Source: Progne subis subis (lineage: Eukaryota; Chordata; Aves; Passeriformes; Hirundinidae). Taken from it: a stretch of 64,000 bases of DNA. A model generated the notes under the pieces. It ran no database searches. It saw only the letters and a list, made by a program, of their open reading frames with translations, and was not told where the DNA came from. Numbering within the stretch: the stretch's first letter is position 1; each line of letters opens with the position of its first letter. Of this stretch, positions 55,052 to 64,000 are shown one piece after another. The position numbers and the translations under genes are program-made. The DNA lies in assembly GCA_022316685.1 (NCBI GenBank), contig JAKJHU010000155.1, forward strand, positions 124,001 to 188,000. The letters are read 5' to 3'.

Positions 55052-58007
55052 AGCTGTTTCCCAGTTTGTTGCAGTAATTCTTCCTCCTCAAGGCATCCTG
55101 GAGATGACATCAACAAATATCTCTATCCCCCTGCTCTGCCTTCTGTTCACATTGACTAGTTCCTTCCATCAAGTGAGCTTTCTTTTCTCTCCAGTGACAG
55201 ATATTACTCATCTGCTATTCTCCTCAACTTTTCCACCACATAGTTCTGGACTGCTTTTCCTCCTCACAGTCAGGTTTAAGACTTCAGTAGGGACACAGGA
55301 AGTCAAACTCCAGTGTATAGACTTAACTTTCTCCTCAGTTTGTGTTCTGGATGGAGGGGCTTTGTGGAAAGTTGCCATATGCTTCCTCCAAGGGTCCTAT
55401 GGTGTAAGTTCCCTAGGTAGAGCTTCTTGCTAACAGACTTTTTCCTACAGTCTCTGATCCTGTTACAGCATAGAAAGCTTTGGTTTATTTCCAGCATCTG
55501 TGAGTTCAGCAAATTCAACTGTTTGAAGTCCAGGACATCCATTCCACAGAGCTGGGCATTTCATCCTGACTTCAGAGTGTGTGCTTGGAGCCCAGGGAGA
55601 TACATCAGCTTTGGGACCTGCATAAGACAAGTTACCTTTGTTTTCCTGCTTCTGAGGAGCTGGGTCTCTACACAATGGTTTTGTGCAAGGCCCTCTGTTA
55701 GGTGGCTGCTAAGCAGGAGTGAAACTACAGGAATGTTTTCCACATTTCCTGCCTGAGTGCACTGACACTCGGCCATGCTGAGTTTAACAGTGTTGACTGT
55801 TGGCAAGCCTGCACATGGCAGCTGTGATGATGCTGAATTCATAGTCTCTGCTTCTGAAACATAACTGTAAATACTAGGAATCCTATTTCTTTAGGGTTAT
55901 GTAACTAGGAGTCTTAGTGCAAGATTTTTTCCTCTAATACTTGCAAGCCTTCCTGCTTTATGGTTAATAGATGATCTTAAGAATTAAAAAAAAAAATATT
56001 TATTGCTTTTAAAGAAACCTATATTTAAAAGATGTTCTGTTTTCATGTTATAGTGCGGGTCATTCTGTCCTGATCACTGCAGAGAGCAGGTGTGCCATGG
56101 AACCCTGGCCAGTGTGACTGGTCTCTCTTTGCAGGAAAATACCCAAAATATTTATTTTCTAAGACTGACTTGATTAATATTGTACTCTGTTTTGGGGACT
56201 GTGTGTCCATTGCATCCAGTCAGGGCTCACTGATAGAATGAAATGCACACATCAGTGGAATGGAGTGGCAGGGACTTTGTAAAAAGCTGTTTTCTGATAG
56301 GTATGGATGAATTTGTAGTGTTCTTTGGCCATTCAGAAGGCAGCTTCTTCAAAGAAGCACACTTTTTTGGGATGTTTATGGTACTTTTTAATCAGCTTGC
56401 TTTTGAGTAGCTGAAATTTTATTTTTGTAATAATCTGGCCATCGGCAGTGTGACTGGCTGGCATTGCTCTATGGGTGATTTGGCTGTTGCATGTCTTCTG
56501 CCTCATGTAAGGGTGGGAGGAGAAAAAGTGACACTAAACAGAAACTTGGATAAGGTGGGTTTTCTTGTGGTTCTCTCTCCTCCCCCGTGTAACTAGTGAG
56601 CAACTGCAAGACCCCTTACTGTCCAAAACCATTTTTCCCCCTTCTTTAAGTGGAGTTGTGTTGCTTGAGTACTGAGAAACCATCTTCATTTCCTCAGAGT
56701 GGCTGAGTAACCAGCCTTCTGGTTGGTGCAGTGTGGCAGCTTCTTCAGCTTAGCTGCATTCATAGTTGGAAGAGATCACCTGCAGCTGATGGGGGAAACC
56801 CAGCTCCACTCTGGAACACCATTTCTGTGCCACTGCTGGAGCAAGGAACCAAATTCAGAACAGAGCTTACTGAAAGGCCAGAGCAATGCAATGCTTTGAA
56901 CTTTGAATGAGATTTTTTGTTGAGAAAGTGTTTGGTGGGAGGCCTTTTAAGTTCTAAAACTCCAGGAAAGGGCTTCATTGAAGGCAAGCTACCCACCAGA
57001 ACCTTTTATATTTTACTCAACCAATTCAACTCTTTAGCAACCTCACATGGAAATTGCTTTGTGTGTGCAAAGTAAGATGCACATACATTTAAGAAAGCTT
57101 CCAAGATGGAACAGTTTATAACATGGCTTTAGTTACATGGGCTGTAACAAATACTTGATCCCCATCAAAGAGCCACCTTGTTTCACAGGTGGAAAGGGTC
57201 ACAGAAGGGTGCAGGAACACAAGGAATTAATGGATCAACTGCCTCTCACCTGTGCTCAGGAAGTTGGTCTGCTGCTTTGTAGGAAGTAGCTCATAGACAG
57301 GTGCTTGTCGCCTTTGGTCTCTAAAATGTTACTATCTGGGCTGCAGAGCAGCAGAGATGAGGCAAAGTGCTGGTTCACACCGTATGCATAGGGAACAGTC
57401 GAGGTTAAACTTCATCTAGCCGGAACTCCTGCTGTGCTCTACTGCTGACAAGCTGTGGAGCTGGCAGGGAGCACTGCTGTTCTTGTTAATCCTACCCAGG
57501 AGGTCAGGGCTTGTACTCGTGCTCTTTTATTGATGGAGTTCCTAACATGGCTACAGCTCTCACATCTCATAAGGCAGAATTGTCACTGTGGCACATTTTC
57601 TTCTCTTCAGAAGGCTGGAAAATTGCCTATATAAGCTGCTAGTGTTGAGCTGGATGGCCATAGCAATAAGAGATTCTCCAGGGCTCAGTTACCTGCCTCT
57701 TCTCTGGACAGTCCCCAGTTTCAACACACAGTTGCTGCATCTAGGCTCTGAGTTCCCTGACCAGTGCACAAATGCTCTGCTTCAGTAAAGATGTAGCTGC
57801 TGCTGTGGCCTGCCACAGATTGTATTATGAAGGCTGTTTATTTTAGCAGCTCTCTGCTCGACTCAACAATAAGGACAGTATGTACGTAGCTGCTGATTTA
57901 CAGATACTTTGGGTGGAGGGGAAGGCTCCTCAAGTCTATTGTTTTGAAAAGTCTCTGGTGTACTTCAAGTATTCAAAGAATTTCCAATAAAACTTTTATG
58001 TAAGCAA
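55052..58007 (+). other. ATG13: ATG13 3' UTR (predicted)
   Basis: No coding exon or repeat stands out between the ATG13 stop and a canonical AATAAA at 57986-57991. An ATTAAA near 55983, next to an A-run, could serve as an earlier poly(A) signal. Confidence 0.65.
57986..57991 (+). promoter_or_regulatory. AATAAA poly(A) signal, probable end of ATG13
   Basis: CCAATAAAAC is followed within about 30 nt by a T/GT-rich stretch (CATTTTTCTCTGTGT), the usual layout of a cleavage site, expected near 58005-58010. Confidence 0.65.
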
Positions 58008-58663
58008 CACTCTGCATTTTTCTCTGTGTACCAACAGGTCTGGGACAGTCCCAGGCTCATGCTTGTTTTCTTCCAGGAAACAGGAGGGTCAGGGGACTGT
58101 CGGGGAATGCAGGACAGAGCAATTTGCTGCCTCCATCAGAGAAGGCAAAATGGACTGGTGCATTATAGTTGGAGTGGTCAGTGGGATCCTACTGAGATCA
58201 ACCTACTGGAAGGACAGCGAGGGACAGACAGAACAGGTGCCTGGAGGTGGGAGGAACAGTCACACAATGTTTAACCCTGCTGACCTCACCAGTGAATTGG
58301 GAAACTGAAATACTCATCTCCAGAGGAAAGGGGTGGGAAAAGGGGGAAAAAATATACCCACAGAATTTGCATTGTATGTGGTTGCTATATGGAAAGCGTA
58401 GCAATGTTTTGAGTTGACGGGAGAGATAGCAGAGACTAGCAAAATATGGAAAGAATAACCAAACTTAACAGATTATTCTAGTATTGATAAAAGGTAACCC
58501 TCTATAACACACAATGCCAGGTATGGTGCCAACACCTTCCCTTTAAAGGAAAGACAAAGTTATAAAAATCTGTGTACTAATAACAACTGCTGATTTAAAC
58601 TTCAGCATAAAGGGTGTCTGGTTATTATAAAAATGACACAGTGGATAAAATAGCAGGAATGGG

Positions 58664-58681
58664 AAAAAAAAAAAAAAAAAA
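58664..58681 (+). repeat. Poly(A) run, 18 A
   Basis: An uninterrupted A18 in the ATG13-ARHGAP1 spacer. No recognised element precedes it. Confidence 0.9.
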
Positions 58682-58819
58682 GACTCAGTGTATTAGAAGA
58701 TTCTGTGAAGGAAATAATCCAGCTTGGAATACAAGGGTAACTAATCAAAGCAATCTTTTCTTAACCACATCTTCAGAAGGTAAACTGAGCATCCCACTGC
58801 AATTTTATGGATACCAAAT

Positions 58820-58857
58820 ACACATATATACATGCACATATGCATGTATACATGTGT
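58820..58857. repeat. 38-bp near-perfect palindrome of alternating purine/pyrimidine
   Basis: Two 19-nt halves match at 17 of 19 pairs around the centre at 58838/58839. Almost every step is CA, TA or TG, a composition prone to cruciform or Z-DNA. Confidence 0.8.
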
Positions 58858-60172
58858 ATTTATGAGTTGTCATTTCATGAACTTATGACACAGTACAGTG
58901 TCAAAATTTGCAGAAACCATCCTGTAGGATCTGGAGCTTACTACAGGGCTTTCACCACTTACACCATGTAACACAAGGGATTGGAAAAGCCATCAGCAAA
59001 TAAGTGAGAAAGTAAACAATCACAGAAGTATGATTAATCACCTAGGTCATGAACAATTAAATACCATCACCTTGTGAGCCTGCTGTATGTATTTATAAAA
59101 AATGTTCTCAGAACAGTGTCCATGAAGCCAGGGAACAGCTACTCATGAGAACATGTCCAGTTGCAATGGTGTTCACCTTGCATTCAGTACTGCCCACGGC
59201 TGTACACAATGTAGGCTCTGCCATCACCAGCCCCCTGTCAGGGACAGATGCCCCTGCTCTCCAGCTCCTCTGAGCTGATGTTGCTACAGCACAATGCCAG
59301 GCAGGTCACTGTGACAAAACCCAGAGTCAGGACCAGCTGCTACACTGAGAGGAGCTTTGAGATCTCACTGTATAGTTGGCATGTTAACCACACCGACCCC
59401 ATTACAGGGGCCACGTCACCATGCAGAAGGAGAACTGGCAACACTGGGAAGCCTTTAACTGGACAGTTTATGAACAGTAACAACTAATAAACAGCACACA
59501 GTTTAGACATGCAAGTGTTGACATCAGCATTAACACATCACCCAGACACATCACTGCTGACAGCCCAGCAGTCAGGCTACTGCCCAATGCTGATGGTTTG
59601 TGCTCCAGCGTTCACCATTCTACTCTGAATTCCTGCACCCTAGCCAAAAAGCTTACTCATGTAAGCTCAGGCAAACTGCAGTCTTTAGGAAAAGGTAGTG
59701 AGCTGAATATGGCTCAAGGGGAGTGTGGTGGTCCTAACCAGACTATTGTTCATCAAGTTAGCAATCCACGTATATTGAAATGAGAAGGTGCAGGCTTCTG
59801 CTGCTTGTAGCACCTGGCCACAGAGTAAACTTAGCCAGCTAATCCTAGGGTGGCTCCCATTTGGCACCCTTGGCAATCCTAGGCCGACTGCTCATCATGA
59901 CTAGAAGATGGTAATGTGGAAGAGCAGCTCTCTTCAGGAAAGAGCCAAATCTTTACTACTTCATTTTTGTTTTAACTCTGTTTCTAGCCCAAGGCTCCTG
60001 CAAACTAGTATTTCTTCAGAGTTATTCACATAGGAGATATTTCATACTTTCTTTCCTCCCTTGCAGCATGGTTGTGGTTGGCAGCATAGACAGCCTTACT
60101 TGTTTCTTGTAGGAATGCCACTGCTGCTGCCACTTGACAGACATACATGGAATTTGAGATTACATTTTGATT

Positions 60173-60178
60173 TTTATT
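60173..60178 (-). promoter_or_regulatory. AATAAA poly(A) signal, probable end of ARHGAP1
   Basis: On the minus strand, a T-rich UTR-like stretch with TTTGTATTTC leads into AATAAAAATC, followed by TGTATGTCTGTC, a GT-rich downstream element. The layout is that of a vertebrate 3' end. Confidence 0.55.
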
Positions 60179-61152
60179 GAAATACAAAAAGTGCAAACTG
60201 TGAAATACAAGATTGGTGCAGATTAAAAGAAAATAAACAAATGTGAACCGTGAAAACCCAGGCCTGCACCTGATGAACATCAACAAAGAAGAAGGCAGGG
60301 AATGTCAGCAACAAAAGCAAAGCTGAAATTTTTGCACAGGAGCCCCTGTGCATAAAAAAGGAAACTGGGACCAAACTGGCCCTCGGCTCTCTCATGTTGG
60401 CACAGAAGGCATCTGGATGTCCCCAGACCCCCTGCACCACCCAAAAGCTCCGGTGTCAGTTCACAGGTCGGGCCAGGGAATGATCAGAGGCCATTAAGAT
60501 AGAAGGCAGCTTAGCAGAGGGGAACATTCTAGGTGCTAAAAGCAGGAGGTTGATGCAGAACAGGTAACCCCTCAGGAAGAAATGGCTAATAGCTAACCTG
60601 AAAGGTAAGCCAGGGAAGAGACCCTTGGGCAGCTCTATAGCAAGGAGAAAACTGACACAAACCAGCACCGTAATTGTATACTGTCCCCAACCTATAACGA
60701 GGCAGGGAAACCCAGCCCAGGCAGCCCCCTGCCCATGTGAGGAGGGAATTGAAGCCCCTGGCCTTGGCAGGTGCAGGCTCTGCTGACCCCCCACCTGACA
60801 CAGGCTGCAGGCAGGCCCGGGCCAGTTCCTTGCTCAGCTCACAGGAGGAATATTTCAATACAAGGCATTCAGGAGAACAGACTGCAAAAGCAACCCTGGT
60901 TACTGAGCCTGTTCCAGGGCCCTCAGCAGCTCCAGCACAAGGAGCAGCAGAGGAAAGAGGATATTTACAGCGGGCCCCTTCGAGGATTTGCAAGCACTTT
61001 TCCACCATGAGCAGTAGCAGTTCCCTGAACACTCTCTGAATCTGCTCCCTGCAGGCACTGAACTGGAGCAGGCTTTATCCCTGCCTGCAGGGGATGACCC
61101 AGCCTCTATTTTGCTAAAAAGGAAATGCCATCTCAAGAATTCACTAAAAAAA

Positions 61153-61200
61153 TGAAACAAACAAACAAACAAAAAAACCCAAACAAACAAAAAAAAACCC
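61153..61200. repeat. (AAAC)n-like tract in the probable ARHGAP1 3' UTR
   Basis: Runs of AAAC and AAAAAAACCC; read in the ARHGAP1 transcript it is GTTT-rich. Confidence 0.8.
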
Positions 61201-63758
61201 ACTTAAATGAACCACCAAACTCCAGCCAGAACTCAGACACTTGCAGTATTCCCCACTTTTCCTCTGGACAGACAGCACTGCTCCTCTGGCTACTGGGCAG
61301 GGAAGAGTCTTTGCTGCTCTGCAAGGCTGGAACATGCCACCTTCACCAGAGAGTGCACAGGGCCAGGCCTCATGCATGCAGGCACTTGGATTCCAGGTTG
61401 CCAAGCTTGGGGGTTGGTCCCAGAAAAGTTAGCAGGGCTTGCCTTTCTTTCCTCTAGGGAGATGAAGGTGAAGCCAGTGTCAGCTGCAGATACAGTCAGA
61501 GCACCAGGTCTCCTTCTCCCTCTACAAGCAGGACGCCGCAGGGAAAAAGGGGCTGCACTGAGCTCCCTCAGCCTCCACAGCCTTGCCCCTAAACACTGGG
61601 GCAAGTACACCTCTCTCCACATTAGTCTACTCCAGATTACCCTCCACAGCACATCAACCCTGCTAACTCACTCTAGAAGGGAGCACAGATGAATTAGGAG
61701 CAGATTATTTATCTCCAAAACATTTACTTAGTTACTGCTGTGAATTGTTCAGAATTAAACAATTCATATCCTGGCCAAACAGGGAAGGCTCCTACTCTTG
61801 GAAGACGGAGACTTGAAGTCAGCAGCCTGGTGGCCTCCACAGGGCAAAGTCTCCCAAAGTATCTAGAAAGGATCAGATTCAGTCCTATCTTAGAACATCT
61901 CCTGCTCTAGTCTGAGTAATGCTCACTTTCATGTTCCCTGTTCACACCCACATGTTGGTGTGCCTCCTCCAAGCCAGCTGGCTGGAGCTGTGCTGCCTTG
62001 CAGAGCTGCCTGCATTTGCACCCATCTCCATTCCAGAGTTTAGCAAGACGAGCAATCTCCTTAATTGCTACAGCAGATGCCACTTAGATTACACCAGGGG
62101 CACCAACCCTTGGTCAGTGTTTAAAGGCAGGCTTAAGCATTATGAAAAAGCAGATTCTATTTAGCATCCAGTAGCTTTTAAAAAAACAGTTCTGCTTGGT
62201 CCAAAAGATTTTTCCCTGTGGCCAGATGCAGCAGAGAGGTCTGGCCCAGGCACATAGGGCACAAGATGCAAAGATAAATCACACCGTGAAGTAAGGCTAG
62301 AAGCTCCCTCCTGAAACCCTGACAGGCTGAGGAGAAGGATCTCTTTTAGCTCAGGTAATGGGAATGAGGCAACCCAAACCCAACAGAGATGCCCTAACAG
62401 TATCACAGTTGCTCCAGGGAGGTGCCAGGACCACCTCACTCTGAGCCTGCCTTGCAGAGAACACCGTCTCTGCAGCTGTGCCCAGGGCATACAGGATGCA
62501 TCTGACCAGATGGCAGGGTGAAAGGTACGAACACAGGAGGAGACACAGCAAAGGCCCTTGGCATGGAATAGCTGTTCCCTCACAGCTTTGGCACATGAGT
62601 GCTCAGCACCTGGGCAGAAATTTGTAATCCAGGCCTGGTGCACTCCATGGTGAGGGTTAGCCCCAGTCCCCAGACCTTCCCTCAAGGCCATGCTCTCTGT
62701 TACACTGTGCTGGGGAAAAATTGTGCTCAAAAAGACAACTAACTAGTCAAGGCAGTCCGTGACAGTCAGCACAGATACATATGCCAAAAGAGGAGGCCTT
62801 GTGCTTCTGCCAGGACAGATGGTGATCCTCATGGTGTTCAGCATCTCAGTGCCACCAGGGCACTTGCTCCTGCCATTCAGGCTCACCAGCTGTCAAAGGG
62901 TCACCACTGGGCCGCATGCACAGCCAGGCCTGGCAAGAACCTTCCCAGCCAGGCTAGAAGTAATGCTGGAGGGACAAACACACCTGAGCTGGATAACTGC
63001 GGGAGGCAAGTGACCCACTACAGTCCAGCAAACACACAATAGTACCTGGAGTGGGGACCCCAGAGGGGCTGGGCTTTGGGCTGAACTCCCCTCCACTGTT
63101 CTGGAGTCTGACCGGTAACACGGCCCACTGCCCTGAGCCTGTCCTTCACCTGCCTGCCAAAAGCAGGGGGTCTAGAGCGCTGTTTGCAAGTGCAGGACAT
63201 GCTGCTGCCTGAAGCACAAGGGCTGCTGCCCCCATCCCTGCTTTAGGTGCCCCTGGAGAAAGGCAGGATGCATGTTCAGTGCTGAAAAATGGCACTCACA
63301 GTAAGAATGTCTCCATCACAAAACCCAGCAAGCCCACCCTAGCCCAGACAGCCCAGCTGAGGTGAGGAGGGGTAGCTGGGGCTATTGTGAGCTTGAACGA
63401 AAAGATCTGTGCTGAGGAAGGGATCAGGAGGGCAGAAAAACTGCACATAAGGGAAGGAGGAAAGGAAGGCAGGTCATCTGCTAGGGCAGAAGACTGGTGA
63501 TGAGCCCTGGCGGAGCTGCGCAGGTGGGTCAGGACTCGCAGCAGTCGCAGCAGCTGGGAGACCAGCTCCCCTGCCCAGCCAGAGCTGCCAGTCTCCTGCT
63601 CACTTACTTGCACACTTTCACCATCATCTCCACAGCCCTCACTCTGCTCATCACCCAGAAGATCAATGGTCCCTTTGTGCTGGAGACAGCTTGGTCACAT
63701 CTCCAAGACAAAGAAGGGGGAAGGTGGGCACAGTGCGCAGGTATGGGCTGGCCTGGAT

Positions 63759-63938
63759 TCAGGCCTCTGCAGCCTCAAACAGCTCCTTCTGGTGGTCTAG
63801 CAGGAATTTGGTAAAGGTATTGATGGGATTGATGGCTTTTAGAGTGATGGCCACATCTTTGGCCCAGAGCAGATTTGGGCCAAACACGACCGCCAGGTTG
63901 GTGTTTGTCATCTTGTTTCTGTCACTGTAAGCAGAGAC
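63759..63938 (-). CDS. ARHGAP1: ARHGAP1 (p50RhoGAP/Cdc42GAP), last coding exon
   Basis: ARHGAP1 is a cytosolic and endomembrane GTPase-activating protein for Cdc42 and Rho, with a SEC14/BCH lipid-binding domain followed by a RhoGAP domain. Only the final 59 residues are visible. They start VSAYSDRNKMTNTNLAVVFG after acceptor CCACATAG (AG at 63940-63939) and include NLLWAKDVAITLKAINPINT FTKFLLDHQ (quoted in two parts), which closes the RhoGAP domain. The asparagine-bearing KMTNTNLAVVFGPNL segment is the conserved helix of RhoGAP domains. The tail after LLDHQ differs from the Ser/Pro-containing mammalian end and is a short acidic/Ala stretch. The rest lies beyond the right edge. Confidence 0.95.
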   Translation of the reverse strand, partial: VSAYSDRNKMTNTNLAVVFGPNLLWAKDVAITLKAINPINTFTKFLLDHQKELFEAAEA

Positions 63939-64000
63939 CTATGTGGGAAGGAAAGAAACCATTGTGAATCCTACAGAATAGCACAGCAGCTGCCCTCTAC
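63939..64000 (-). other. ARHGAP1 last intron (3' end only)
   Basis: It ends in the pyrimidine-rich TTTCTTTCCTTCCCACATAG. The preceding exon is outside the window. Confidence 0.85.

Larger units (their letters stand above)
58010..60154. other. Convergent intergenic spacer between ATG13 and ARHGAP1
   Basis: About 2.1 kb between the two predicted poly(A) sites. It holds an A18 run at 58664-58681 and a palindrome at 58820-58857. The ORFs are short and unrecognised, and I see no gene. Confidence 0.6.
60155..63758 (-). other. ARHGAP1: Probable ARHGAP1 3' UTR
   Basis: Downstream of the ARHGAP1 stop the minus strand stays free of recognisable coding sequence until an AATAAA at 60178-60173. A UTR of about 3.6 kb is implied, longer than I recall for mammals (about 2 kb), so an unseen earlier end is possible. 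It contains an (AAAC)n-like run at about 61153-61200, which reads G/T-rich in the transcript. Frames of up to 189 codons here have no recognised similarity. Confidence 0.5.

Noticed and set aside
58026..58308. Two overlapping ~80-codon ORFs just past the ATG13 poly(A) site
   Set aside because: Short, unrecognised and without splice context; overlapping frames suggest chance.
62161..62730. 189-codon minus-strand ORF downstream of ARHGAP1
   Set aside because: It lies inside the probable ARHGAP1 3' UTR, with no recognised domain or exon structure.
1..64000. CRISPR arrays, operons or bacterial-type signals
   Set aside because: None seen; the window is spliced vertebrate DNA.

Overview
This window is vertebrate nuclear DNA: large genes split by GT-AG introns, CpG-island promoters and interspersed retroelements. 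CR1 LINE fragments, and a SINE made of a tRNA-Ile-like head joined to a CR1-like tail, point to a bird. That SINE architecture is the one I know from songbirds (TguSINE1 type), so a passerine is likely but not proven. All calls come from reading the sequence and from remembered family knowledge; no database was searched.

The gene order matches the conserved block AMBRA1 - HARBI1 - ATG13 - ARHGAP1 (human 11p11.2). AMBRA1 lies on the minus strand: its predicted non-coding first exon is in a CpG island near 28.7-28.95 kb, its first six coding exons lie between 18060 and 12983, and the rest is beyond the left edge. HARBI1 (minus, 31894-33500, two coding exons) is an intact domesticated Harbinger-type transposase. 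ATG13 (plus) has first exons in the CpG island at about 33.7-34.6 kb that it shares with HARBI1, 17 coding exons from 39864 to 55051 encoding 549 residues, and a 3' UTR of about 3 kb ending near 58.0 kb. The last coding exon of ARHGAP1 (minus) is at 63759-63938, with a probable 3' UTR reaching about 60.16 kb. ATG13 and ARHGAP1 therefore converge across about 2 kb with no visible gene.

The open reading frames of HARBI1 and ATG13 join exactly across the splice sites I chose (348 and 549 residues), and the AMBRA1 exons join in frame to 692 complete codons. Two of the genes act at the start of autophagy: ATG13 is the HORMA-domain subunit of the ULK1 complex, and AMBRA1 is a WD40 adaptor and CUL4-DDB1 substrate receptor acting on ULK1 and Beclin-1. 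HARBI1 and ATG13 share a bidirectional promoter. Each of the three gene starts has upstream ATGs in its predicted leader.

The rest is intron, UTR or spacer. It holds four CR1 fragments, the tRNA/CR1 SINE, two MIR-like relics, a diverged repeat present near the AMBRA1 promoter and in the HARBI1 intron (one copy carrying an LTR-like insert), a perfect hairpin beside a CR1, an alternating purine/pyrimidine palindrome, and A/C- or G/T-rich low-complexity tracts. I found no CRISPR array, no functional tRNA or rRNA gene, and no previously undescribed gene system.
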